Shown in pieces: positions 30,181-42,040 of a DNA stretch of 64,000 nucleotides (positions are counted from its first letter, which is position 1; every line of letters starts with the position of its first letter). The notes below the pieces were generated by a model, which made no database searches, was not told the DNA's origin, and was given only the letters and a program-made list of their open reading frames with translations. This DNA is from Microglena sp. YARC. Its lineage: Eukaryota; Chlorophyta; Chlorophyceae; Chlamydomonadales; Chlamydomonadaceae. The stretch is taken from the NCBI GenBank assembly GCA_022414725.1, contig CM039467.1:7260357-7324356 (forward strand), read 5' to 3'. The position numbers and the translations under genes are program-made.

Positions 30181-30779
30181 TTAAGTTACAAACATTGCAT
30201 CTGTTGAATTAGACTTGAACACTCTAGAATATATTAGATTACCTGCCAACTGTACTGCCCCATGTACTTCCACAGGTCCCTCCTAAATTTAGGAATATTC
30301 TAGTCTCTTCATGATGTCTGTGCTTTAATTTAGGATCAACGTACTGTAGCTCACCCAAATTATGGGGGGACTAGCCCAGACATCCTGTCTAAAGACAAAT
30401 CCTCTAGTCTCGAATCATGCAACTTTCTCGTAACCAAGGATATCTTCACAAGCCTTAACCAAGCCTGGACTTTCCTTTAATAAGCTTCCCAGCAGCCTCC
30501 CTGCTACCTAGCCTGCAGCCTATCTGCAGCTCTTTGCAGTATGTAGTCCAGCCCCATAGCAGCCTGTCTGCTCTAGCCTGCAGCCTACCTGCAGTTTCCT
30601 AGCACCTTCTCAGCAGCCTCTCTGCTACTTAGCCTGCAGCCTACCTGCAGTGTTCCTACCCTAGCCAGCTACCCCAGAAGACTTCACAAGTCTCCCTGGC
30701 TTTTATATTTTAATTTTCTTATGCCCCTCAGTTAATTCCAGGAATTCTTGAGCTCAAGAATACCTTGAATTGGGGGGGA
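30181..30779 (+). other. Element 3' non-coding region and polypurine tract
   Basis: It contains four degenerate copies of tagcctgcagcctacctgca (30500-30655). The polypurine tract TGGGGGGGA at 30771-30779 abuts the 3' LTR. Confidence 0.85.
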
Positions 30780-31007
30780 TGTTATTGACTGATTTATATA
30801 TCAGTCTCTGAGTCGGCATAATGCACACCGGTACCTTTCCCTCCTGGTACCGTGTTGCCTGCCGCCAGGCCACAGGCTAGCTGTGGCCTGCACGTGACTG
30901 CAGTACCCTGCAGTACACATCTCTATTCTATATGATTGCGCCTGTTGCGCTTAATAGCATCTTCTCCTCTATCGAGCCTATGCCGTTGTAACAATCTTAC
31001 ATTGGCA
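30780..31007 (+). repeat. 3' LTR
   Basis: 228 bp, same length as the 5' LTR, ending CTTACATTGGCA, then target duplicate CTAAT. Confidence 0.95.
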
Positions 31008-31012
31008 CTAAT

Positions 31013-32370
31013 TAACAACTTATGAACTGATCCCCAACGAATCGGAATCACATTTCAAATGCAGGGCCTTCTGCAGCCCTCCACACGTAGAAGTGCCAGC
31101 CCGGCTCAGCGCTGGCAATACAGGGCAGAACACATGCAAGGAAGAGCCGTCAGAGCGGTTCACTCAGAATTGCAAGATCGCTTCAACATAATTAATTGAA
31201 GACTCCCCGGACATTATTCAATAACATGCCCAGGATATTATTTATGCCTAGGCGTGAGGGTCAATATCTGAGTATGCGGTATAGGTATTGAATGTGTTTT
31301 AAAATGTAACCGCTTAAATATTATGTTGCACCAGCAGCAAGTAAATGTGGCCCTGGAATTAAATATGCTCACTGTCTGCATAACATCTGGAGTGCAATTC
31401 CATGATTGGCTTTACGAGTTATTAGTTGATGCCCAGTTGTATTAGTTTAATATGCCTTGGCCCGAGATATTATTAAATCACATGCCCAGGATATTTTTAG
31501 ACACCCATTTTGCCCCCCAAAACCATGATAATATTGGGCCTTGACAGCCTTTTTAAGGCTTGGGTACCTTGGTTGGGTGAACAGAATGCTGCAAAACATT
31601 GGACCGATCCCCTAGCATCTGATGTGGGTTGATGGCGTGGGACACGATGGCGTAGTCTGCTATGGCTTTAGAGTTCATCTGAATTCACCCATGATTTTGG
31701 GCTAGATCCGTGGATACATGCGAGAATGCAGGGACCTTTGTTTTGTTGTTTGTTTTGTTTTGGGAGGAGCCAGCCTTACCTTATCGGTTATGAAAAAGGA
31801 AATTCCGTCCAAAGCGCTAGTAATTACACATTTACACCAGAAGACTGACTTTACTCACGGCAACAGTACTCAAATCTACCAGGGAAATAGGAAATGGTGA
31901 CCAACCCCCACCATTATGACCGTTATCTGTTCATTGCTCCCTTGTAGATCGTCCTATGAGTATGCCACATCCGTTGCCACGTAAGCCCCAAGCCTCAACA
32001 AATTAAATTGCCGACAAAGAGCGATACTGTAACGTTTAGAATACGTGTCATCGAGGTATGGTTATTAACTAGAAGCTGAAGGAATTATCTCCGGATGTCC
32101 GTCAGCCGAAGGAGCAGAAGCTCAAGCTTGAGTCCCTCGTCTTGCTCCCAGCACGTCAGCTTAACCCGGGGAGGGGGGGGGGGGGGGGGTAAGCTCCGGC
32201 CAAGAACTGGTTCTTTCGATGATGTTTCCGTGAAGACTATCAGCTGTTATGCTGAGTGCTGATAGGTTATGGGCCCATGAAAATATAGAAAAATTAGGCT
32301 CGTAAAAAGTGGAAAAAGTGTAACTGTTTAGCCCGAATTTTGTCTATTTGGGGCATGTTGAGGCCACTAT
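31013..32370. other. Non-coding flank, nothing recognised
   Basis: A pair of cacatgcccaggatattat motifs (about 31225 and 31480) is repeated, and a poly-G run of 18 lies at about 32170-32187. No supported gene was found. Confidence 0.5.
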
Positions 32371-32720
32371 CTGGAGGTGCTGGTTCAGGTGGCATCGGTT
32401 AATTATTTGCGGGACTTCACCACGAAGCTGGCGACTAAAGCTCTACAAAAAATTAGCCAATGCTATTCGAACCAGAACCGGCTTAGAGACATGCCAAAAC
32501 GTGTAACCAAATCTGGTCCTAGCTTAACCCCCCCCGGCTTAACCCCGGGTTTAGTTCGCTCGTCTGCCCGTCTTCTACTACCTGCAGCGGCTGTTCGACT
32601 TCAGTCGGGAAGTCTTGGAGACTCCGTGTACGGATTAGTATCCGTCACAGACTCAAAGATACCACGAAATTGGGGCTCGGCTAGTTTCAATACCCAGCTG
32701 GGCAGCTGGGCCCCAACAGC

Positions 32721-33330
32721 TTGTTTCCAACCAGTTGGAGGTCCGGTTAAGGATTGTGTTTCGGAGGGTTTAGACTCGACCTCTAACCGGACCCTTAACT
32801 GGTTGGAAACATTCCACCAGTTAAGCAGTCTTTTGCATCTGGCCAGGTCATCTCAAAATGGATCAACGTGTCAAATGCGCAGCGCAGCACTTCCTCGCTA
32901 TCCAGACGCTGATTTCAGCGTTTATCCCTAGATCTAGAACACGCATCTGCGCCTGCCCCTCAGGAAGATCAGTCGAAAATTGCGTGGCAGGGACGGTGCC
33001 CTGCTGCTGCGAATCCATCTTGGTGAAACCGTGCGATCAATGATGAGTGTCCGAAAAAGAAAGAAAGGATGCGGCACTCCAAAGCAGCACGATTTTTAAG
33101 AGGCGCGCGCCAATTTCGTGACGTCACCAGATCTAATGCAACAACCGAATTTAACCGCCCCTCAACTTTCTTCAACGGCGGGGGGGGTGCGCCGTTGCAC
33201 TAACCGGGGCAGTTGGTCTTTATTATAGCCGGACCTCAACTTTTTGTGTTTCCGACCAAACACCGGTTAGCGCCGAAAATAACGAATTTAACCGCCGCTC
33301 AACCGGACCTCCAACTGGTTGGAAACAAGC
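32721..33330. repeat. Inverted repeats spaced ~570 bp
   Basis: cagcttgtttccaaccagtt ggaggtccggtt at 32721-32753 is repeated inverted at about 33298-33330. A third, also inverted, partial copy (accggacccttaactggttggaaac-like) lies at 32797-32822. The enclosed sequence has acgaatttaaccgccgctca motifs twice. It may be the terminal repeats of a small transposon. A minus-strand frame beside it at 33340-33435 reads SWLSADISDSLSDEEDE. Confidence 0.65.
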
Positions 33331-33531
33331 TGCAAGTCTTGAACGGACAACAGTTGGTGTTTCATCTTCCTCGTCCGACAGGCTGTCAGAAATGTCCGCG
33401 GATAGCCACGAGTCTACGCTGGTGCGGTACCACACAAAAAAACGAACGTCGAAGCGGGCGTCGTAGTGTTATCATAAATCAATTCCGACAGCTGAAGCTA
33501 CGATACCTCTCCTATATTTCTCACCAGCCTG

Positions 33532-33554
33532 CCCCCCCCCCCCCCCCCCCCCCC
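33532..33554 (+). repeat. Poly-C run (23 C)
   Basis: The 23-base C homopolymer between cagcctg and attttcaccgg is the longest C run in the window. Confidence 0.9.
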
Positions 33555-34079
33555 ATTTTCACCGGCCGAGGCCGCTGTCATCAGAAGCTGTAGCGGAATC
33601 TTGAGTTTGGAAGGCCTTCTGTTGCCTGTGGACTGTTCTGCTAACTGTGAGCACGCCCTTTCTATCAGTCCAGATACGGTATCCACTTCATATTCACTGT
33701 TTTACTCCAAGCTGCGGCTTTGCGCGGTGTTACAGGCGGTATCTGCCCCACAGTGCGTGGCTTTAACAACGAACACGCACTTGATATAGTTGCCTGCCCG
33801 CCGCCCGGCTCCCTTGTCCACCGACTCGACAGGACGGCACTTAACAACCCCAGCTGCCTTGTACAGGTAAGATCTTCTCTTATATAACTGATTTGGCGTC
33901 CTCGCCACGGATAAGCGATTCACGCTGTACCAACGAGGCACTGTTAACATGAGAGTTATTGCTCTACCGGCCGAACTGCTGGTGTATGTTGGCAATGATG
34001 AGGGTGAATACATTTTTCCTGGCGCCTGGACTCCAAATGTGGCAGTAGCTTGACTGAGCCAAGTGGGTTTTATGACAGG

Positions 34080-34283
34080 GCTTTTCTTTTCGCCCCTTCT
34101 CAGCAGCTTAAATGCAGCTCCCCAAGCCAGCCACTGTGTTACACTCAACTGCACCCAAATATGTAAGCACTTCTGGACAGCTGATAGTGTCAGCTTCGAG
34201 GTGCACTAGGTCGCGTTAGGTTTAGTTGAATAGCAAGTCAGGGGAGCTGCCCAGAAGCTGCTCATGGTATTGGAAAAGATAAG
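34080..34283. mobile_element. Foldback MITE family A copy
   Basis: Left cttttcttttcgccccttct, cagcagcttaaatgcagctc and right tcaggggagctgcccagaag, ctgctcatggta. TATGAC occurs just outside both ends (34071-34076 and 34285-34290), a possible 6-bp target duplication. Confidence 0.75.
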
Positions 34284-34309
34284 CTATGACTGATGCACAT
34301 CATGAGCCA

Positions 34310-34490
34310 GATAAGTCTCTTAAAAATCAAGTCGGGGGTTCGATTCCCCCTATGGTCGCTTTTAGCGTTGCAGGTCGTTGTCAACCGCGATGGTAGCTTG
34401 TCCAGTTGAGGTAGCAGACCGCTCTCTACCCGCGTACGACGGGTTCCCTTAATACCACGCCCCACCAGGCGTTATCATTATCTCTTAAGT
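34310..34490 (+). mobile_element. tRNA-derived SINE, copy 3
   Basis: B box GGGTTCGATTCCC at 34337-34349, then ctatggtcgc, gcgttgcaggtcgttgtcaa, ccgcgatggtagcttgtcca and the end accaggcgttatcattat. The A-box half is degraded. Confidence 0.82.
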
Positions 34491-34774
34491 ATCCTCTTCC
34501 TCTGGTTAACGGTGTCACACAATTATATTGCGGTCCTACCGCACAGTAAAAACAAAAACATATTAATTTGTAACCAAGAAACAATTAGCCAGCCAGCCAG
34601 AAACCAACTCTTATAGATCGGACACAGTAAGTCATCTAATTAGGGACCTACCCTTGCATCACACAACATTTGCTATGCTAGGTGTGTCATCTTCCTCTCT
34701 GCTGATGTGATGGAAGTCCTCTCAGTAAATTGTCAATGTTCGTTAGTGAGATGGCACTAACCCAGAAGGAACGG

Positions 34775-34977
34775 TCATACCTTTTCTTTTCCGCTACGAG
34801 GAGCAGCTTCTATGCAGCTCCCTGAGCCAGCCACTGTGCTAAGCCCCAAGATTTCATAAGTACTGGTAAGATTATGATGTCAGCTTCCGGTTGCACTTCG
34901 CTGCAATAGGCTTGACTGGGTAGTTAGCCAGGGGAGCTGCCTAGAAGCTGCTGCTCATGGCTGAATAGAAAAGCGAT
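34775..34977. mobile_element. Foldback MITE family A copy
   Basis: Left ccttttcttttccgctacga, ggagcagcttctatgcagct and right agccaggggagctgcctaga, agctgctgctcatggctgaa mirror each other. The copy ends just before the plus-strand membrane-protein region. Confidence 0.8.
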
Positions 34978-35248
34978 GGGGACTTTGCTTCCTTTCTTTC
35001 AGTCTTTTTTGTTTCCATTATTTTACTATTGCCCAAATCTCATACTCTCTGAATCGCAGTGCGCCTACGTCCTCTCTGGTAAACTCGTTTTTCATCTGGA
35101 GAGGAAGCAGTTCACCTCCGTCCTAGCTGGTAGCCTGGTTGTACATCTTTTCCTCATTTCCTCCCTGGAGAGGGACCGGCAGACAGCTAATGAGACCATC
35201 GCTAAGGGGATCACCCTACTACTGCTGCTGTTGAAGTCACATGCCTGA
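34976..35248 (+). CDS. Small hydrophobic open frame, uncertain
   Basis: The 90-codon frame holds FLFPLFYYCPNLILSES, AYVLSGKLVFHLERKQF and ERDRQTANETIAKGITLLLL. It overlaps the start of the next ORF by eight bases in another frame. It could be an upstream exon or a non-functional frame. Confidence 0.25.
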   Translation: MGTLLPFFQSFLFPLFYYCPNLILSESQCAYVLSGKLVFHLERKQFTSVLAGSLVVHLFLISSLERDRQTANETIAKGITLLLLLLKSHA

Positions 35249-36080
35249 TCTATCTGACAAAGACACGGTCAACATGGCCGTGATCAACACTGATCTTTCT
35301 GATAAAGACACCGTCAACATGGCTGTGATCAAGACTGATCTATCTGACAAAGACACGGTCAACAAGGCCGTGACCAGCACTGATCAGCACTCGCCTTCAC
35401 GCATACCTGAGGATACCAGCAGCAATCCAGTGGGAGGGGACACTAATCCAAGTGTCTCAGACCAGGCCCCCTACATTGACACATGGGGAATGTTGGCTCA
35501 GGTGCTGGATGGATTTGAGGAAAAGCATGAGATAGGATACTGGCACTTCGTACAGCGAAGCCATCTGACCTCCACCACCATGTTTCTCACCTGGCATTTG
35601 TTTATTTTTTCTGTTAGATTGACAGGCTCCCTGTGGAACGGCACTTTCTCGAATTTCGGCGGCTATTCATGCCTTATGGCAACTCTGCTCGCGGTCAACC
35701 TGGTGCTTTGCTATAAGAGACAGTATGGCGCACTTGGTCTGGGAATGATGTGTATGGGCATAGGCCGGGCTGCAACGTACTCCCTGCAAATCTTTGGGTT
35801 CCCTCTGTTTTACTCCAAGCATTTTCAGCAGCTATTAATACCCTTTGAAATCCTCCTCTTTCCCCATTTTGAATGCGTGCCACTCAGGCTGTACGCATCT
35901 GTACATCATGCACTGTGGTCGGTCCTGTTAATCAGGAATGATTTTGTGGGTGCCAGTGCCAAGCAGTATCCTTTCCTCTTTCTATTTGGTTACTTTGCTG
36001 CCTTGGTCATTCGGTTCAGAATAGATATGAGAGATCGACGTGCCTACATTAGAGAGGTGTGTGGCTTGCATGACAACTGA
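35241..36080 (+). CDS. Polytopic membrane protein, intronless ORF
   Basis: The 279-codon frame starts at ATG 35241 with three tandem 15-residue repeats (DLSDKDTVNMAVINT and variants, 45 bp each), a hydrophilic linker (DTSSNPVGGDTNPSVSD), then a conserved-looking soluble stretch GMLAQVLDGFEEKHEIGYWH. From about residue 108 five or six hydrophobic segments follow (TTMFLTWHLFIFSVRLT, SCLMATLLAVNLVLCY, GMMCMGIGRAATYSLQIFG, LLIPFEILLFPHF, LYASVHHALWSVLLI, YPFLFLFGYFAALVIRF). The tail is RIDMRDRRAYIREVCG. There is no signal peptide. I do not recognise the family. Single-frame length and clean TM pattern support it as real. Confidence 0.65.
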   Translation: MPDLSDKDTVNMAVINTDLSDKDTVNMAVIKTDLSDKDTVNKAVTSTDQHSPSRIPEDTSSNPVGGDTNPSVSDQAPYIDTWGMLAQVLDGFEEKHEIGYWHFVQRSHLTSTTMFLTWHLFIFSVRLTGSLWNGTFSNFGGYSCLMATLLAVNLVLCYKRQYGALGLGMMCMGIGRAATYSLQIFGFPLFYSKHFQQLLIPFEILLFPHFECVPLRLYASVHHALWSVLLIRNDFVGASAKQYPFLFLFGYFAALVIRFRIDMRDRRAYIREVCGLHDN

Positions 36081-36930
36081 GAGTACCTCATGTACGCCAT
36101 GTACTTCATGTGAGTACCTCGTGTACGCCATGTACCTCATGTGAGTACCTCATGAACACCATGTACTTCATGTGAGTACCTCATGTACGCCATGTACCTC
36201 ATATGAGTACCTCATGAACGCCATGTACTTCATGTGAGCACCTCATGTAGTCCATGTACCTGATGTACGCCATGTACCTCATGTGAGTACCTCATGTACG
36301 CCATGTACCTCATGTGAGCACCTCATGTACTCCATGTAACTCATGTACGCCATGTAACTCATGTGAGTACCTCATGTACTCCATGTAACTCATGCGAGTA
36401 CCTCATGTGAGAACCTGATGTACGCAATGTACCTCATGTGAGTACCTCAAGTATGCCAGGAACCTCATATACGAATCGTGTACATCATGAACGAATCATG
36501 TACTTCATGTGCGCCAGGAACCTGATGTACGAATCATGTACTTCATGTTTGCCACGTACCTCATGCACAAATCATGTACCTCATGAATGAATCATGTACT
36601 TCATGTGCGCCATGTACCTCGTGTGAGTAACTCATGTACAAATCATGTACTTCATGTGAGTACCTCATATACACCATGTACCTCATGTACAAATCATGTA
36701 CTTAATGTACAAATCATGTACTTCAGGCGCGCCATGCACCTCGTGTACAAATCGTGTACTTCATGTGCGCCATGTAACTCATGTCCGCCAGGAACTTCGT
36801 GTACAAATAATGTACTTCATGTGCGCCTTGTACCTCATGTATGAATCATGTACCTCATGTACAAATGATGTTCCTCATGAGAGCACCTCAAGTATCTCAA
36901 AATAGTCGAGTGGCTTGCATGGCAACTAAG
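36081..36930 (+). repeat. Tandem array starting at the membrane gene's stop codon
   Basis: About 45 degenerate units of gtacctcatgtacgccat type begin right after TGA 36080. At 36908 gagtggcttgcatggcaact repeats the gene's last coding bases (gtgtggcttgcatgacaact, 36059-36078), so the array looks anchored on the gene's 3' end. Confidence 0.88.
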
Positions 36931-36939
36931 TAGGGTTGT

Positions 36940-37151
36940 CATGTAGGAGGTCGTTCATATAATATATATGACCGATATCCTACATGATATGAATGATATC
37001 CTACATGATATGAATGATATGATACGAATGATATGATATGAATGATATCCTACATGATATGAATGATATGATATGAATGATAACCTACATGATATATATA
37101 CCACATATATACCACATATGTACAATATATAAATATGACATATACGACATA

Positions 37152-37185
<34 letters not shown>

Positions 37186-37190
37186 TTTCA
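36940..37190 (+). repeat. ATGATATGAA repeats, (TA)n and poly-T
   Basis: Palindromic atatgaatgatatcctacat units are followed by a (TA)n patch at about 37150 and an 18-20 base T run. Confidence 0.88.
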
Positions 37191-37372
37191 GCTACGAGCA
37201 ACAGCATCCAGGCAGCTCCCTGGGATCTCTCTTCATCGAAACCTTAAGCAACCTATGCCCCTGGGAGCTGATATCGTCAGCTTTACAGTGGAATGTTTGG
37301 GTTTGGTCCAGTGGCAGTCTCAGGGAGCTGCCTCGAAGCTGGTGCTGGTAGCCGAAAAGAATAACAGTGAGA
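37191..37372. mobile_element. Foldback MITE family A copy
   Basis: Left cagctacgagcaacagcatc, caggcagctccctggg and right tctcagggagctgcctcgaa, gctggtgctggtagccgaaa. Confidence 0.75.
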
Positions 37373-37404
37373 CACACACAGTGGTTCGTTCTGATCACCC
37401 CTTG

Positions 37405-40400
37405 CAATAGGTGTTTCTTTCAGATCCATAATTTGTCATTTTATCAATGAATACGTAAAACAATTTGCATGACACGCACCCAGAAGCAACTCACCCCTTA
37501 CGATAGGTATTAACATAGTCTATAATTGTCTCAATGAATACATAAAACAATTTGCATGACACACGCCCATAAGCAACTCACCCCTCAAGATAGGTATTAA
37601 CATAGTCTATAATTGTCTCAATGAATATATAAAATCAATTTGTCAGACACACCCAGAAGCAACTCACACCTCACAACAGGTATTAACATAGTTTATAATT
37701 GTCTCATTGAATATATAAAACAATTTGCGTGACACACGCCCATAAGCAACTCACCCCTCACGATAGGTATGAACATAGTCTATAATTGTCTCAATGAATA
37801 TAAAAATCAATTTGTCAGACACACCCAGAAGCAACTCACACCTCACAATAGGTATTAACATAGTTTATAATTGTCTCATTGAATAGATAAAACCAATTTG
37901 TCAGACACGCTCCCAGAAGCAACTTCCCCTCACAATAGGATTTTCTTTCATTTCCATCGTTTGCAATTGTATCAATGAATACTTGAAACCGATTAGCCAG
38001 ACACAAACACCCAGAAGCAACTCACCCCTCACTATAGGGTTTTCTTTCATTACCATCGTTTGCAATTGTATCAATGAATACATAAAATAACTTTGTCAGA
38101 CACGCACCCAGAAGCAACTCATCCCTCACAATAGGTATTAACATAGTCTATAATTGTCTCAATGAAAATATAAAACAATTTGCATGACACGCACCCAGAA
38201 GCAACTCATCCCTCACAATAGGTATTAACATAGTCTGTAATTGTCTCAATGAATATATAAAACAATTTGCATGACACGCACCCAGAAGCAACTCATCCCT
38301 CACAATAGGTATTAACATAGTCTACAATTGTCTCAATGAATATATAAAACAATTTGCATGACACGCACCCAGAAGCAACTCATCCCTCACAATAGGTATT
38401 AACATAGTCTATAATTGTCTCAATGAATATATAAAACAATTTGCATGACACGCACCCAGAAGCAACTCATCCCTCACAATAGGTATTAACATAGTCTATA
38501 ACTGTCTCAATGAATATATAAAACAATTTGCATGACACGCACCCAGAAGCAACTCATCCCTCACAATAGGTATTAACATAGTCTATAATTGTCTCAATGA
38601 ATATATAAAACAATTTGCATGACACGCACCCAGAAGCAACTCATCCCTCACAATAGGTATTAACATAGTCTATAACTGTCTCAATGAATATATAAAACAA
38701 TTTGCATGACACGCACCCAGAAGCAACTCATCCCTCACAATAGGTATTAACATAGTCTATAATTGTCTCAATGAATATATAAAACAATTTGCATGACACG
38801 CACCCAGAAGCAACTCATCCCTCACAATAGGTATTAACATAGTCTATAATTGTCTCAATGAATATATAAAACAATTTGCATGACACGCACCCAGAAGCAA
38901 CTCATCCCTCACAATAGGTATTAACATAGTCTATAATTGTCTCAATGAATATATAAAACAATTTGCATGACACGCACCCAGAAGCAACTCATCCCTCACA
39001 ATAGGTATTAACATAGTCTATAATTGTCTCAATGAATATATAAAACAATTTGCATGACACGCACCCAGAAGCAACTCATCCCTCACAATAGGTATTAACA
39101 TAGTCTATAATTGTCTCAATGAATATATAAAACAATTTGCATGACACGCACCCAGAAGCAACTCATCCCTCACAATAGGTATTAACATAGTCTATAATTG
39201 TCTCAATGAATATATAAAACAATTTGCATGACACGCACCCAGAAGCAACTCATCCCTCACAATAGGTATTAACATAGTCTATAATTGTCTCAATGAATAT
39301 ATAAAACAATTTGCATGACACGCACCCAGAAGCAACTCATCCCTCACAATAGGTATTAACATAGTCTATAATTGTCTCAATGAATATATAAAACAATTTG
39401 CATGACACGCACCCAGAAGCAACTCATCCCTCACAATAGGTATTAACATAGTCTATAATTGTCTCAATGAATATATAAAACAATTTGCATGACACGCACC
39501 CAGAAGCAACTCATCCCTCACAATAGGTATTAACATAGTCTATAATTGTCTCAATGAATATATAAAACAATTTGCATGACACGCACCCAGAAGCAACTCA
39601 TCCCTCACAATAGGTATTAACATAGTCTATAATTGTCTCAATGAATATATAAAACAATTTGCATGACACGCACCCAGAAGCAACTCATCCCTCACAATAG
39701 GTATTAACATAGTCTATAATTGTCTCATTGAATATATAAAACAATTTGTCAGACATGCACCCAGAAGCAACTCATCCCTCACAATAGGTATTAACATAGT
39801 CTATAATTGTCTCAATGAATATATAAAACCAATTTGCATAACACGCACCCAGAAGCAACTCATCCCTCACAATAGGTATTAACATAGTCTATAATTGTCT
39901 CATTAAATATATAAAACCAATTTGTCAGACATGCACCCAGAAGCAACTCACACCTCACAAGATGTATTAACATAGTCTATAATTGTCTCATTAAATATAT
40001 AAAACCAATTTGTCAGACACGCACCCAGAAGCAACTCACACCTCACAAGATGTTTTAACATAGTCTATAATTGTCTCATTGAATATATAAAACCAATTTG
40101 TCAGACACACACCCAGAAGCAACTCACACCTCACAAGATGTATTAACATAGTCTATAATTGTATCAATGAATCTGTAAAACCAATTAGCCAGACACAAAC
40201 ACCCAGAAGCAACTCATCCCTCACAATAGGTTTTAACATAGTCTATAATTGTCTCAATGAATATATAAAACAATTTGCATGACACACACCCAGAAGCAAC
40301 TCACCCCTCACAATAGGTTTTAACATAGTCTATAATTGTCTCAATGGATGTATAAAACAACTTGCATGACACACACACCCAGAAGCAACTCACCCCTCAC

Positions 40401-40588
40401 AATAGGTTTTTCTTTCATTACCATAGGTTGTAATTGTATCAATGAATATATAAAACAATTTGCATGACACACACACCCAGAAGCAACTCACCCCTCACAA
40501 TAGGTTTTTCTTTCATTACCATAGGTTGTAATTGTATCAATGAATATATGAAACCAATTAGCCAGACACACACCCAGAAGCAACTCAC
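37405..40588 (-). repeat. 87-bp satellite in UBC9 intron 2
   Basis: About 36 units of acacgcacccagaagcaact, catccctcacaataggtatt, aacatagtctataattgtct, caatgaatatataaaacaat, ttgcatg. Units from about 38100 to 39720 are almost identical; units at both edges are diverged. On the minus strand each unit carries cctattgtgaggg(a/g)tgagttgcttctggg, which is the end of UBC9 exon 2 plus its 5' splice site. The intron therefore begins with many copies of its own exon-intron boundary. Confidence 0.95.
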
Positions 40589-40648
40589 CCCTCACAATAG
40601 GTCTTATCCTTTCCAGGAATGATGCATTTCCACACATGAAGGTTCACA
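40589..40648 (-). CDS. UBC9: UBC9-like SUMO-conjugating enzyme, exon 2
   Basis: After acceptor ttgcctggaag the minus strand reads the third base of a Ser codon, then VNLHVWKCIIPGK and DKTYCE, and ends in GG before donor GTGAGT. It aligns gap-free with human UBC9 from TMNLMNWECAIPGK to the WEGG motif. Entry with one base completes exon 1's AG to AGT; exit in phase 2 completes GGG with exon 3's first base. The IPGK loop is a UBC9 signature. The exon lies on the minus strand while exons 3-7 lie on the plus strand. Intron 2 starts with the 87-bp satellite. Confidence 0.85.
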
Positions 40649-42040
40649 CTTCCAGGCAAAAGACAGGGGAAAGCAGACCATGAGATTAGTCTTCTTGTAT
40701 GTGTGGATCTGGTTGTTGACATGTAGAATTAGTGCTGACATGTAGAATTAGTGCTGTCATGTAGAATTAGTGCTGTCATGTAGAATTAGTGCTGACAGAT
40801 GGAATTAGTGCTGACAGATGGAATTAGTGCTGACAGATGGAATTAGTGCTGACAGATGGAATTAGTGCTGACAGATGGAATTAGTGCTGACATATGGAAG
40901 TAGTGCTGACAGAAGGAATTAGTGCTGACAGATGGAATTAGTGCTGTCATGTAGAATTAGTGCTGACAGATGGAATTAGTGCTGACAGATGGAAGTAGTG
41001 CTGCCATATGGAATTAGTGCTGACATATGGAATCAGTGCTGACAGATGGAAGTAGTGCTGACATATGGAATTAGTGCTGACAGAAGGAATTAGTGCTGAC
41101 ATATGGAATTAGTGCTGACAATGATGCTTGCTTGGTTATTCAGCCAAGCCAAACACAACCTAGAGCACCTTGAAGCTGACACAATCTGCTATCCAGAACT
41201 GCTGACATATTGGGGTTTAGCTCAGTGGCTAGCTCAAGGAGCTGCTTAGAAGCTACTGCTCATAGCTGAAAATAATAGCTTAGTTTTGGCCCCCCAAACT
41301 TGCCCCCTAAACATGCCCCTCAAACAGTTGTTGGCCCCCTAAACAGGTTTGGCCCCCCAAACAGGCCCCCTACACAGGTTTTGCCCCGTAAACAGGCCCC
41401 CTCAAACAGTGGAGACCCCCCCCCCCCCCAAACAGACCTCCCCAACAGTTTTGGCCCCCTAAACAGACCCCCCAAGCAGTTTTGTCCACCAAAACAGGCT
41501 TCCCAAACAGCCCCAAAAGACACCGAGCTACATCCTTTAGCAATTGTGCTACATATAGCACCTTCAAGAAAACCCTGGAAATGTCTGATCTTGCACCGTT
41601 CCTGTGGTCTTGCTGGCTGGACTCATCTAGTGATACGTATCCTCATGTGTGAATTGGTGGAAGGAGCCAAGCGGCATTTCGCATAGAAAGAGGAAATGTG
41701 AAATTGCATGCGTTTGACTTGGATGATGTGGTTGAGCGACTAAAGATGTGTAGGATTAGCAGAGGCTTGAAGACACCTTGCAGTGGGGGACCCCAAGCAT
41801 TGCCCCCTACCATGCATCTGATATGGAGATACCAGTGAAGCCAGTTGTGAGATATGTTATTCAGTATGAGGTGGGAAGAACCCTGCTGGCCCCCCTAACT
41901 AAGAAATTCTTTAGGGGCAAGGAAAAGAGTGTCAGACAGGAGTAACGACAGACAGATGGTAAGAAAGAAAGAGAGTGGGAAACGCAGGAGTGCGCCTGGA
42001 GCAGCAGAGCGATGTTATCGTGGAGTGTACAGTTAGGTAC
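40649..42040 (-). other. UBC9 intron 1 with minisatellite and MITE
   Basis: The 1392-base intron holds a 19-bp minisatellite (gaattagtgctgacagatg, 40735-41120, about 20 units), a family A MITE (41125-41282) and a degenerate ccccccaaacaggcc tract (41285-41510). Open frames in the tract are compositional. Confidence 0.85.

Larger units (their letters stand above)
26468..31007 (+). mobile_element. Non-autonomous copia-like LTR retrotransposon
   Basis: The complete 4540-bp element has two 228-bp LTRs (26468-26695 and 30780-31007), TGTTATTGAC at the start and CA at the end, and 5-bp target duplication CTAAT at 26463-26467 and 31008-31012. Inside are a tRNA-Met-like primer site, gag, a protease-like frame, a third unknown frame, about 600 bases of non-coding sequence and a purine tract before the 3' LTR. 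No integrase (HHCC, DDE), reverse transcriptase (YxDD) or RNase H was found. The LTRs differ at 5 of 228 sites, so the insertion is fairly recent. It would need enzymes in trans. Confidence 0.95.

Noticed and set aside
32377..32931. 184-codon plus-strand frame
   Set aside because: It runs through inverted repeats and changes character; no domain.
35695..35883. Minus-strand frame inside the membrane gene
   Set aside because: Shadow of the plus-strand ORF, which has clear transmembrane segments.
37405..40588. CRISPR array
   Set aside because: Units are directly adjacent 87-mers with no unique spacers, and the genome is eukaryotic.
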